Below, one piece after another: positions 16,480 to 24,686 of a DNA stretch of 30,064 bases. The DNA is from JAUVDZ01 sp964346325. GTDB taxonomy: Bacteria > Patescibacteriota > Gracilibacteria > UBA1369 > PNNO01. Each line of letters starts with the position of its first letter. Position 1 is the stretch's first letter. Location: the NCBI GenBank assembly GCA_964346325.1, contig CAYFUK010000007.1, forward strand, positions 1 through 30,064, in the 5' to 3' direction. A program made the translations under genes and the position numbers. Below the pieces are notes generated by a model, which searched no databases, was not told where the DNA came from, and saw only the letters and a list, made by a program, of their open reading frames with translations.

Positions 16480-18249
16480 TTAATTACGCACAAGTTCGTT
16501 AAGCTTTTGTAAAAGGTCTTTTGCTTTCTCCTTATCGCCGGAATTCTCAGCCTCTTTTATCTTAACAAATAAATCTCTTTGCATTCTTTCGGACCTTGAC
16601 CTTTTTTCGCTTTCAAGCAGAAGTTTAAATTCATTTTTAAGCATTTCTTCGTTGAATGTTCCGTATAAATCGTCAGTAAATAAAGAAATAACTTTAAATT
16701 TTTCTGCTATTTCTTTTTTAAAACATGACAAAAATTCCTTCCTTGTATCTTCTGCTCGAAGCAAATTATAGTGATCTTTAAAAGTATTGTAAATGCTTTT
16801 TTCGTGTTCATTTAATAATTCAGCATTTATATTTTGCAATGAATCTTTGAAAACTTCAGGATGCTCATAAATAAGCCCAAAAATCAGTTCCATGCCTTTT
16901 ATTCTGTTTATTATATTCTTTTCGGTTTCTTTTGATTTTTTATAAGACGGGATTGTTCTTTTGTTGTAATTCTTTATTTCATCGTAAATAAATACTTCTT
17001 TTGTATCCAATTTCTGCGCAATAACTCTTATATACTGATCTTTTTCAAAATTACTTTTCAGCAAATTAATATAAGGTATAAGTTCATTAAGTATATGTTT
17101 TCTGCCGTCTATTGTACTAAGGTCGTATTTTTTTAATGAAAGTTCTATACAAAAATCCATAAATGGCATTAAATTTGCAGTCAGTTCGTTCCATTTCCCG
17201 GGGTTTTCTTTTATGTAATCTGCCGGATCTTTGGATTTAATACCTCTAATAACATGAACATTCATATTTTCATTGACAGCAAGTTCAAATCCGCGTTTAG
17301 CGGCCTCTATTCCGGCCTGGTCCGTATCAAAACAAAAAACAAGTTCTTTTGTAAGCCTTTTAAAAAGTTTTATCTGTTGCTGTGTAAGAGCTGTACCTGA
17401 ACTTGCAACAGCTGTTTTAACACCTTCCTGATGAGACATAATCACATCAAAATAACCCTCGGTAATTATTACTTTATTTTCTTTTTTGATAAATTCTTTT
17501 GCAAAATTATAACCGTAAACAATTTCACTCTTTTTATATATAGGTGAATCAGGAGAATTCAAGTATTTCGGATTATCCTCATTTTTAAGAGCTCGGCCTC
17601 CAAATCCCACTATGCGGCCGATTGAATCGTAAATCGGTATCATTAAACGCATTCTGAACCTGTCGTACACATTCTCTGAATTTGTATCTTTTGCCACGGC
17701 AATGCCGCTTAAAGCAATTGATTTTCGTGAAAATCCCGCTTTTACAAGAAACATATGTGTTTTATCAAAAGAATCGGGCGCCAAACCGAATTTAAACTCT
17801 TTTATTGTTTCATCCTTTAATCCCCTGTTTCGCAAATAATCCAACACTTTTTTTCCTTCATCACCGTTCCATAAATTATCAGTATAAAAATTCAATATTT
17901 TTGTATGGATTTCATATAGTTTTTCTTTTTCACTTTTGCTATGTTGGGTTTCTTCGGAAAACGAATAGTCAGCTACGTTTAAACCGCATTTATCAGCTAA
18001 GATATTAACTGCATCTTTAAACTCAACACCTTCGACTTCTTCTATAAATGCAATTGCATCACCGCCTTTATGACAACCGAAACAATATGCAAGTTGTTTT
18101 TCGGGACTCACCATAAAACTTGGTGTTTTTTCATTATGAAAAGGACACAAACCCTTGTAATTTTTACCGGCTCTTTTAAGCTGAACATACTGCGAAACAA
18201 TATCTTCAATATTTATTCTGGATTTTATATCTGAAACAATATCTGACAT
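16480..18249 (-). CDS. dnaG: DNA primase DnaG
   Basis: Synthesises RNA primers at the replication fork and binds the DnaB helicase. The 589-residue protein has the CHC2 zinc-binding domain with Cys35, His38, Cys56 and Cys59 (CPFHNEKTPSF, CFGC). The catalytic core follows, with a TOPRIM domain whose metal-binding acidic residues are Glu264 (TEGYFD) and Asp308/Asp310 (FDTDQAG). The C-terminal helicase-interaction part is reduced and Lys/Glu-rich. It is followed by rpoD after 10 bases, the classical dnaG-rpoD arrangement of the macromolecular synthesis operon. A 63-base gap separates it from the upstream WecA-like gene; no convincing promoter or terminator was identified there. Confidence 0.97.
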   Translation of the reverse strand: MSDIVSDIKSRINIEDIVSQYVQLKRAGKNYKGLCPFHNEKTPSFMVSPEKQLAYCFGCHKGGDAIAFIEEVEGVEFKDAVNILADKCGLNVADYSFSEETQHSKSEKEKLYEIHTKILNFYTDNLWNGDEGKKVLDYLRNRGLKDETIKEFKFGLAPDSFDKTHMFLVKAGFSRKSIALSGIAVAKDTNSENVYDRFRMRLMIPIYDSIGRIVGFGGRALKNEDNPKYLNSPDSPIYKKSEIVYGYNFAKEFIKKENKVIITEGYFDVIMSHQEGVKTAVASSGTALTQQQIKLFKRLTKELVFCFDTDQAGIEAAKRGFELAVNENMNVHVIRGIKSKDPADYIKENPGKWNELTANLMPFMDFCIELSLKKYDLSTIDGRKHILNELIPYINLLKSNFEKDQYIRVIAQKLDTKEVFIYDEIKNYNKRTIPSYKKSKETEKNIINRIKGMELIFGLIYEHPEVFKDSLQNINAELLNEHEKSIYNTFKDHYNLLRAEDTRKEFLSCFKKEIAEKFKVISLFTDDLYGTFNEEMLKNEFKLLLESEKRSRSERMQRDLFVKIKEAENSGDKEKAKDLLQKLNELVRN

Positions 18250-18312
18250 TAGACTTTTTACATTTAACTTATGATATTCGGATTATTATTCTATATCCGG
18301 TACCATAATAAA

Positions 18313-19377
18313 TCAACGTGACTTTTTTAGCCTTTTAAACCCGTAAGTTACGATTATTGAAGCCATAACAACCATTAAAAGACCCATAACAAGTATAAGG
18401 TATAATTTTTGTGTTGTTCCCAGAAAAACCGCACTACCTCCGAAAAACAAACAAAGAAGATAAATTAAAAACAAAGCTTTTCTTTCCGTTAATCCAACTT
18501 CAAGCAAACGATGATGCAAATGCTTTAAATCACCCTGCATCGGCGATCTTCCCCGGACTATTCTTCTTGTGATTACCCAAAATGCATCGAGTATGGGAAA
18601 GCCCAACACCAAAAATGCCGTTGCAATCTTCCCGCCTGCAAAAATCGCAAAAACAGCGATTAAAAAACCTAAAAACATGCTTCCCGTATCCCCTAAAAGA
18701 ATTTTTGCGGGATGAAAATCAAAGAACCAGAAAACCAAAGTCATGGATACCGCAATTATAATCAAAGTTGCTACTGTTGTCTGATCAATAACATTGTGCT
18801 CGCCCATTGCAAGTATAAAAAGAGTTAAAGCGGCAATAAAAGTAACACCGCTCACTAATCCGTTTAATCCGTCAAGGAAATTCATTGTATTAACAATAAG
18901 AATAATCCAGACAATTGTAAATAAATCGGCCAGTAAAGTGATTGTAAATAAAGTGTCGGCAAGAGAAAATTTAACTGAATACTGATTCAAAACTATAGGA
19001 TCACCAAAAGGATTGCTTATGGATTCAATGCCGATTCCGGATAAAACAATTGTTAATGCCGCCAATAACTGCACGGCCAATCTTACCCAGGGGCTTAAGC
19101 CTTTCAAATCATCAAGAAAACTAACCGCACCAATCATTAACCCGCCTGTCACAACACCTATAACTCTTGTATCAATTTTTACAAAAATCAAAACGGAAAT
19201 TACAAAAACAATAATCAATATTAATCCTCCGTAGTATGGGATTGGTTTTCTTTTAAGGCCATATTTTTTCGGACGATCCATAAGGCCCCACTTTGGAAAA
19301 AACTTAAGAGCAATCAATATTAAAATAAATGTTAATACTGCTGAAAAAACCCCCGGAATCAAATATTGTAAAATCAT
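18313..19377 (-). CDS. WecA/TagO/MraY-family sugar-1-phosphate transferase
   Basis: Polytopic enzyme (354 residues, about ten membrane segments) that links an N-acetylhexosamine-1-phosphate to undecaprenyl phosphate, the first step of surface glycan synthesis. Visible family motifs: PYYGGL (48-52), Asp89-Asp90 in SFLDDLKG, NTMNFLDGLNGL (163-174) with the catalytic-region Asp169, GDTGSMFLGF, and HLHHRLLEVGL near the C-terminal loop. The HHR loop favours the WecA/TagO branch over true MraY. The start overlaps the truB stop by four bases (ATGA), so the genes are translationally coupled. The gene ends in TGA. The Wzy/WaaL-like gene in the same train supports a glycan-polymer pathway. Confidence 0.9.
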   Translation of the reverse strand: MILQYLIPGVFSAVLTFILILIALKFFPKWGLMDRPKKYGLKRKPIPYYGGLILIIVFVISVLIFVKIDTRVIGVVTGGLMIGAVSFLDDLKGLSPWVRLAVQLLAALTIVLSGIGIESISNPFGDPIVLNQYSVKFSLADTLFTITLLADLFTIVWIILIVNTMNFLDGLNGLVSGVTFIAALTLFILAMGEHNVIDQTTVATLIIIAVSMTLVFWFFDFHPAKILLGDTGSMFLGFLIAVFAIFAGGKIATAFLVLGFPILDAFWVITRRIVRGRSPMQGDLKHLHHRLLEVGLTERKALFLIYLLCLFFGGSAVFLGTTQKLYLILVMGLLMVVMASIIVTYGFKRLKKSR

Positions 19378-20222
19378 ATATTTAATTTTTTCTTATATTT
19401 AAATAAATTATTTTTTACTTCTTCGATAATACCAACAAGTTTGTTTTTATAAAAGACGCATGCTATTCGTGAATTAATATCAGTTCTTTTGATAAATAGG
19501 CCTGAATTTAATTTTTCCAGCTCATTTTCGGTTATTTTCACGCTTATATATTCAATACTCATAGCTTCAAGAGGTATTAAATCCTTTGCTGTAACATCTT
19601 TTAATTTAACAGAATCTTTTATGATGAAATTTCCCGCTTTTGTGCGCAACAATTCTTTGAGATAAGCTCCCGTGCCTGATTTTTCACCGATATCATTAGC
19701 TAGACTTCTAATGTAAGTTCCGCTTGAACATTCAACATCAAATTCAATGACCGGATACTCGTAATTAATTAGAGCAATGTTTTTTATTTCCACTTTTCTT
19801 TTTGTCATTTCGAATTTTTCACCTTTGCGGGCCATTTCGTAAGCCTTTTTACCTTTAATTTTAATTGCCGAATACTTTGGCGGAATCTGTTCAATCGGGC
19901 CCTCGAAGAAATTCAATACTTTTGTAATTTCTTCAAAATCCGGTTTTTTATCATTAACTTTTTCTATTTTACCCTCGGCATCATAAGTATCGGATTTTTC
20001 CCCGAGCATTACTTTGGCGGAATATCTTTTTTCCTCATTCATCAGGAATTCTATCAATTTTGTTGCCTCTCCTACTGCAACAACTAAAACTCCCTCTGCC
20101 AAAGGGTCGAGAGTACCCGTGTGACCGATTTTTTTTATATTGAATTTTTTCCTGAGCTCACGAATAACATCAAATGATGTCATGCCTTTTTCTTTGTAAA
20201 TGTTTAAAAAACCGTAAAGCAT
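19374..20222 (-). CDS. truB: tRNA pseudouridine(55) synthase TruB
   Basis: Converts U55 of the tRNA T-loop to pseudouridine. 282 residues. The catalytic motif is HTGTLDPLAEGVL with nucleophile Asp39; the PPKYSAIKIKGKKAYEMAR and CSSGTYIRSLANDIG stretches of the family are also present. The C-terminal tail after about residue 225 is a short, poorly conserved module in the position of the PUA-like domain. It sits three bases after murE and overlaps the WecA-like gene by four, so the three are probably one transcript, an unusual mixture of tRNA modification and cell-wall synthesis. Confidence 0.96.
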   Translation of the reverse strand: MLYGFLNIYKEKGMTSFDVIRELRKKFNIKKIGHTGTLDPLAEGVLVVAVGEATKLIEFLMNEEKRYSAKVMLGEKSDTYDAEGKIEKVNDKKPDFEEITKVLNFFEGPIEQIPPKYSAIKIKGKKAYEMARKGEKFEMTKRKVEIKNIALINYEYPVIEFDVECSSGTYIRSLANDIGEKSGTGAYLKELLRTKAGNFIIKDSVKLKDVTAKDLIPLEAMSIEYISVKITENELEKLNSGLFIKRTDINSRIACVFYKNKLVGIIEEVKNNLFKYKKKLNI

Positions 20223-20225
20223 ATT

Positions 20226-21530
20226 TTAAATTTCAACTTCAAACTCTCTGCTTAAAATCTCTTTTACTGCGTTTCTGTCATCCCATGGAATTCTTTCTTT
20301 GCCTATTATCTGAATTTCTTCGCAACCTTTTCCCGTTATTACAACGGTATCTTCAGGCTGTGCCATGGTTAAAGCAAGCCTTATGGCTTCATATCTATGA
20401 GGGATCTTCCAGAAATTCTCACCTTCTTTTCTTTTAATACCTTCGGCAATCTGATCTATTATCTTCCATTCATCCTCTTCATACGGATCATCGTTGGTTA
20501 AAACAATATAATCGGCGTTTTTATCCGCTATTTCACCCATAACAGGCCTTTTTGCCTTATCGCGGCCGCCTCCTGTTGCTCCAAAAACAGCAAATAAACG
20601 GCCGACTGTCAGTTTTTTATATAGCTTAAACAGTTTTTCAAGCGAGTCAGGTGCATGCGCATAGTCCACAATTATCGAATAAGGCTGACCATGTTCGATA
20701 ACTTCCTGCCTTCCCGGAACACCCTCCGCTTTTTCAAGCGCCGCTTTAACTGTTGTTAAATTAATATTATTTGCAAGTGCAACTGTTGCGGCGGCCAGTG
20801 AGTTATAAATATTAAATTCACCCGGCATATTTAAATTAACTCTTATTGAATCATTTGGAATATGCACAATAAAAGTTGACCCTGATGCATTTAATTCAAT
20901 TGAACTTGCATAACATGTTCCGCGTTTTAAGCTGTATGTGTACTTTCTATCAACAATAAACTGATTAAAATAATCAAAATGTTTATCATCGGCATTCAAA
21001 ACAGAAAGCTTTGGTATATTCGGCTTTCTTTTGGATTGATTTAATTTTTTGAATAAAGCACCCTTTGCATGCAGATATTCCTGAAAAGTTCCGTGATATT
21101 CTATATGATCTTCGGTTATATTTGTAAAGACGGCAGCGTCAAAATTAATCCCCATCACGCGCGATTGTGTGATGGCATGCGAAGAAACCTCCAAAACAGC
21201 GTGTGTACAGTTATCTTTCACCATTTTTCTTAACATTCTCTGCAAATCAAACGGACTCAATGTTGTTTGTTTTGATGTGTTCACCCATTTTAGATCGGCA
21301 ACCTGAAAATTTATTGTTGAAGCCATGCCGACTTTATATCCCGCTTCTTCAAGAATTCTTGCAATAAGATTTACCGTGGTTGTTTTTCCGTTTGTTCCGG
21401 TTACACCGATTACATTTAAATTTCTTGAAGGAAATCTGTATACAAGTACTGCTATTGCCGCTTTTATCTGATGATAAATTAGCCGTATGGGATTAGTATC
21501 CGATATTTTTTTTCTTAAATAATTAAGCAT
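20226..21530 (-). CDS. murE: MurE-family UDP-MurNAc-tripeptide ligase lacking the N-terminal domain
   Basis: ATP-dependent ligase adding the third amino acid of the peptidoglycan stem peptide. The protein has 434 residues, about 50-60 fewer than usual, because the central ATPase domain begins almost at once: P-loop GVTGTNGKTTT (42-52). The family stretches VLEVSSHAI, FTNITEDHIEYHGTFQEYLH with the following Lys (carbamylated in MurE), and VDYAHAPDSLE are present. The specificity loop reads DDPYEED (Asp347, Asp348, Pro349) rather than the DNPR typical of meso-diaminopimelate enzymes, so Lys or another diamino acid is more likely. The stop lies three bases before truB; the start overlaps the riboflavin kinase gene by 8 bases. 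Confidence 0.9.
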   Translation of the reverse strand: MLNYLRKKISDTNPIRLIYHQIKAAIAVLVYRFPSRNLNVIGVTGTNGKTTTVNLIARILEEAGYKVGMASTINFQVADLKWVNTSKQTTLSPFDLQRMLRKMVKDNCTHAVLEVSSHAITQSRVMGINFDAAVFTNITEDHIEYHGTFQEYLHAKGALFKKLNQSKRKPNIPKLSVLNADDKHFDYFNQFIVDRKYTYSLKRGTCYASSIELNASGSTFIVHIPNDSIRVNLNMPGEFNIYNSLAAATVALANNINLTTVKAALEKAEGVPGRQEVIEHGQPYSIIVDYAHAPDSLEKLFKLYKKLTVGRLFAVFGATGGGRDKAKRPVMGEIADKNADYIVLTNDDPYEEDEWKIIDQIAEGIKRKEGENFWKIPHRYEAIRLALTMAQPEDTVVITGKGCEEIQIIGKERIPWDDRNAVKEILSREFEVEI

Positions 21531-21879
21531 TCTGGATATCTTGTTTAATTTGTAATTTGAGTTCTTTTGTACTTTTAAATTCTCTCACATCGCGGATTTT
21601 TTTCAATACTTTAAATTTAACGTTTTTATTATTAATATTTTTATTAAAATTTATTAAGTGTATTTCGCAAAAAACTTTTTTTTTATCCGAAGTGCCTATT
21701 GATTTAGGACCTATATGCATTACTCCTTTATATCTTTCCCCGTCAATTTCAACTTCGCTACTGTAAACTCCGTAATCCAATTCTTCAGGTACGGGTTCCA
21801 AATTGATTGTCGGAAATTTGATCTCTTTTCCAAGACCGATTCCTTTATAAATGTCAGCTGTAAAATATTTATTATTCAT
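21523..21879 (-). CDS. Stand-alone riboflavin kinase domain (RibF C-terminal type)
   Basis: 118 residues matching the riboflavin kinase half of bacterial RibF, which makes FMN from riboflavin and ATP. Visible: KGIGLGKEIKFPTINL (12-27) with the PT of the PTAN motif at 23-24, DYGVYSSEV, GVMHIGPKSIG in place of the common NxGxxPT segment, and CEIHLINF with the likely catalytic Glu72. The N-terminal FAD synthetase (nucleotidyltransferase) half normally fused in RibF is absent; the frame ends at ATG 21879, which itself overlaps the upstream Wzy-like gene. FAD synthesis must therefore be encoded elsewhere or FAD acquired from outside. It overlaps murE by 8 bases. Confidence 0.85.
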   Translation of the reverse strand: MNNKYFTADIYKGIGLGKEIKFPTINLEPVPEELDYGVYSSEVEIDGERYKGVMHIGPKSIGTSDKKKVFCEIHLINFNKNINNKNVKFKVLKKIRDVREFKSTKELKLQIKQDIQNA

Positions 21880-23263
21880 CTTTTGCTAATGAAAAATTCA
21901 CTCCCATAATTAACCAGAAAACCAGTGACAAATCGTTCTTCCAGTAAGTTACATCAATGAGTCCGTGTATTAATATATAACTAAGCATTATAATCACGGC
22001 GATTCCCAGTTCCTTTTTATTTCCTGGTTTGATTTTCTTATATCCGGAATATGCAAAAACAATAATCCATATAAATGCCACAACACCTAAAAGCCCTGTG
22101 TTAAGCCATGTCTCAAGATATAAATTATGCGAATGAAGCCTTACCGGTTCAAGAGGTTCATGCCCCAATATGGATTCGGCTTTGTGAATATAATCAGGTT
22201 CAAATTGGCCAAGGCCGATGCCCGAAACAGGATTTTCTTTTAAGAGATTAACTCCCACCTCCCAAATTTCGAGCCGTGTTGCAACTGAAGTATGTTCATC
22301 AAACTTAACAAGATTTTGAAATTTTTCTATGTTCAGAGAAACAGATAAAGCGCTGCCAAGAGTAACAAATAAAAGAATAAATATTATTATTCTGTTTAAA
22401 AACTTTTTAACAATAAATTCGGTTGTCTTTACACGTACATAAATCACATATATGAAAATAGCCAAAAAAGCTCCCAATAAAGCTCCGTACGACTGTGACA
22501 AAACAAGAACAGCAAATAAAAAAGCCGCAAAAAGGCTCAGAAATACTCTTTTTTCAAATGCCACAAATCTTTTATTGGCATTTGCCAATTTAAGATGCAT
22601 AAAAGTCTGCAAAAATCTGATTGAGGCAAAAATAAATGCCGGTGTAATATACATGGCCAGGTAATTGGCCGATTCAAAAGGGCCTGAAACTCTGTCATCA
22701 ATTGTAGTGTAATTGCCGCTTGCCGCCTGATACAATCCCCATAATCCCAAAATAATTGCCGAGCCCAAATAAGCATACAATGCAAAACCGGCATCCTCGG
22801 AATCTTTAATTGTCCTATATAAAATATAAAAATAAATAAGAGGTATAATAACCCAGCTTTTCAATATGCCCATTGAATGAGTTGCATCATCACCAACAAC
22901 AATAAATGCCGAGAATAAACTTGCAGCCAAAAACAATATTATCGGGAAAAAGGGAGATTTTAAAAACTCTTTTAATTCCCATTTTGATGGTGCTATTTTA
23001 TGTTTGATTACAAGAAATATCTTTTTAAAAAAGCTTTTTGAAAGAACTTCCGAATGCCCGATAAAAAGAAAAAAGAAAACGGGAATTGCGGAAATAATAA
23101 TCAAAGCCTCCACAAAATAAACCGGTATTCCGAATATATTTATTTCAAGTAAATATAAAGGGAAAAACAAAGGTATTAAAAGGACGGCAATTCTTAAATT
23201 TTTATAAGTAAGTGCCGCCCATGCAGCAAGAAGAATTATATAAATTACATATTCAAAGGGCAT
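21872..23263 (-). CDS. O-antigen ligase/polymerase-family (Wzy/WaaL) membrane protein
   Basis: 463 residues with about a dozen membrane segments and one large loop, the architecture of the PF04932 family. The diagnostic part is the extracytoplasmic loop GIGLGQFEPDY followed by LHSHNLYLETWLNTG, containing the conserved His of the H-x-N-x-x-L type, then a terminal hydrophobic pair. Members polymerise or ligate lipid-linked glycans at the outer face of the cytoplasmic membrane. In an organism with no sign here of lipopolysaccharide genes, a role in capsule, S-layer or protein glycosylation is possible. It overlaps the riboflavin kinase gene by 8 bases and lies 17 bases after hpf. Confidence 0.88.
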   Translation of the reverse strand: MPFEYVIYIILLAAWAALTYKNLRIAVLLIPLFFPLYLLEINIFGIPVYFVEALIIISAIPVFFFLFIGHSEVLSKSFFKKIFLVIKHKIAPSKWELKEFLKSPFFPIILFLAASLFSAFIVVGDDATHSMGILKSWVIIPLIYFYILYRTIKDSEDAGFALYAYLGSAIILGLWGLYQAASGNYTTIDDRVSGPFESANYLAMYITPAFIFASIRFLQTFMHLKLANANKRFVAFEKRVFLSLFAAFLFAVLVLSQSYGALLGAFLAIFIYVIYVRVKTTEFIVKKFLNRIIIFILLFVTLGSALSVSLNIEKFQNLVKFDEHTSVATRLEIWEVGVNLLKENPVSGIGLGQFEPDYIHKAESILGHEPLEPVRLHSHNLYLETWLNTGLLGVVAFIWIIVFAYSGYKKIKPGNKKELGIAVIIMLSYILIHGLIDVTYWKNDLSLVFWLIMGVNFSLAKDE

Positions 23264-23280
23264 AATATATTGTTATTTTA

Positions 23281-23859
23281 TTAATAATTCTTTTTTTCCA
23301 GTTCAATTAAACCGTACTCCCCGTTAGAACGTCTGTAAACAACCGAAAATAAATCCGTATCGGCATTAACGAAAGCATAAAAATCATGACCAAGCAGTTC
23401 CATTTGTTCTATTGCTTCATCTTCGCGCATAGGTTTCTGTGATTCATGCTTTTTTCTTTTTGCAATTCCTTCGATTTGTTCATCTGTAATTTCATCTTTT
23501 TTATAACTTTCCAGTGTTGATTCAGGGATCCATTTACCTGCTTTATCTCTGCGGTGTTTTTTGGTTTTATACCTTTCGATCTGTTTTCTTAGTTTATCCA
23601 CGGCTAAATCAGTTGTTTCTTCAACGGTTGAGCCTGTAACTTCGGCCCTTATAACCGCATTTGGAATGTACATTGTAATCTGAGTTACAATTTTTTCATC
23701 ACCTGATTTAACTTTACGTTTTGCAACATCCACTCTGATTATCGTTGCTTCGTCAGAAACCCGCTCTTCATATTTTCTCAGATTATCGATTTTTTCGTTT
23801 ATATAATCTTTTTGATTGTCGCCAAGAGAGATTGATTGTCCTATGATCTGAATTTGCAT
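23281..23859 (-). CDS. hpf: Ribosome hibernation promoting factor, long form
   Basis: Stabilises idle ribosomes; the long form dimerises 70S into 100S particles. The 192-residue protein has the N-terminal S30AE domain (about 1-105, starting MQIQIIGQSISLG and including VDVAKRKVKSGDEKI and the AVDKLRKQIERYK helix), a charged linker, then the C-terminal dimerisation domain (about 135-192) with MREDEAIEQMELLGHDFYAF and VYRRSNGEYGLIE. ATG 23859 has no Shine-Dalgarno site; the leader contains the opposite strand of a G-run instead. It follows tpiA after 33 bases and precedes the Wzy-like gene by 17. Confidence 0.95.
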   Translation of the reverse strand: MQIQIIGQSISLGDNQKDYINEKIDNLRKYEERVSDEATIIRVDVAKRKVKSGDEKIVTQITMYIPNAVIRAEVTGSTVEETTDLAVDKLRKQIERYKTKKHRRDKAGKWIPESTLESYKKDEITDEQIEGIAKRKKHESQKPMREDEAIEQMELLGHDFYAFVNADTDLFSVVYRRSNGEYGLIELEKKNY

Positions 23860-23892
23860 AACTAAGGGGATTAAAGTATAAAAAGTATAAAT

Positions 23893-24552
23893 TTATTTTA
23901 GGCCTTTTGCAAGATCCGTAAGAACCTCTTGCGGGTTGGAAGCTTTAGTAACACCCGAAGCAAGCAAAACACCCGAAGCTCCGAGTTCAATTGCTTTTTG
24001 CACATCCTGTGCGTTTTTTACACCTGCTCCAACCAATAATTTTCCTTTACCAATGAGTTCAACGGATTTTTCAATAATCTCGGGTTTTGCTCTTGATACG
24101 GAAGTATCCCCTCCTATAAGTTCGGGCGGTTCAACGGCAATTAAATCAGGGTTAAATTGTTTTATTTGCTGCGCTTTTTCAGGTGTGTCGGCACATAAAA
24201 TCGTATATAAACCCGCTTGTTTGGCACGTTCAATTGATTTTTTTATTGTTTCAATTGAAATCCGATGTTCGGAATGGTTTAAAAGTGTGCCGAATGCATT
24301 TGCCCGCTTAACAGATTCGGGAAGCACATGGCCCGTATTGGAACCATAATTAACAGGATCAACATGCTGCGCAAACACCGGAATTTCAACTTCATTTGCA
24401 ATTTCATGTAAATCCGCCAATTGTACGCATACACCAATACTTACATTTTCCCGTTTTGCAACCTTTTGATGAATTTCGGCCAATTCCAGTGCTCTCCGGC
24501 CTGTTGCGGACTCGTAAGTTTTAAAATTTACAATTATTGAAGGTATTTTCAT
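23893..24552 (-). CDS. tpiA: Triosephosphate isomerase, archaeal-type
   Basis: Interconverts dihydroxyacetone phosphate and glyceraldehyde 3-phosphate. From ATG 24552 it has 219 residues, about 30 shorter than the usual bacterial enzyme (about 250) and like archaeal TIM. Catalytic residues are in place: Asn9 and Lys11 (VNFKTY), His93 (LLNHSEHR) and Glu141 (AVEPPELIG). The stretches VFAQHVDPVNYG, TGHVLPESVK and GASGVLLASGVTKA are those of archaeal enzymes rather than the bacterial form. The frame extends to a TTG at 24570, but ATG 24552 gives the family start. It is transcribed divergently from the giant gene and heads the minus-strand train; its promoter is not clear. Confidence 0.93.
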   Translation of the reverse strand: MKIPSIIVNFKTYESATGRRALELAEIHQKVAKRENVSIGVCVQLADLHEIANEVEIPVFAQHVDPVNYGSNTGHVLPESVKRANAFGTLLNHSEHRISIETIKKSIERAKQAGLYTILCADTPEKAQQIKQFNPDLIAVEPPELIGGDTSVSRAKPEIIEKSVELIGKGKLLVGAGVKNAQDVQKAIELGASGVLLASGVTKASNPQEVLTDLAKGLK

Positions 24553-24686
24553 TTTTTTGATTAATGACAACTTAAGTGTACTAAAAATTTGCTTATATTT
24601 ACAGTTAAAAACACTCCTAAATTATTGACTAAAAGTGTTAAATTTGGTAAACTATATTGAAGTATAAAAATATAAATAAAAACAAA
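24553..24686. other. Divergent intergenic region between tpiA and the giant gene
   Basis: 134 bases of AT-rich DNA with promoters needed for both directions. A plausible plus-strand promoter is seen at 24625-24653. For tpiA I see only weak candidates (TTAACT, 17 bases, TTTAGT on the minus strand) and do not call them. No RNA gene or riboswitch structure was recognised. Confidence 0.5.
24625..24653 (+). promoter_or_regulatory. Probable promoter of the giant gene
   Basis: TTGACT (24625-24630), 17 bases, TAAACT (24648-24653). The predicted start near 24660 gives a leader of about 27 bases to ATG 24687, in line with other promoters here. The -10 box matches consensus in four of six positions. 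Confidence 0.45.

Noticed and set aside
18250..18312. Promoter for dnaG
   Set aside because: TATCAT and TAGAAT boxes exist, but no -35-like hexamer lies 16-18 bases upstream of either.
21136..21170. Hairpin CCATCAC...GTGATGG inside murE
   Set aside because: Only a 7-bp stem with a 10-base loop within conserved MurE codons; likely chance.
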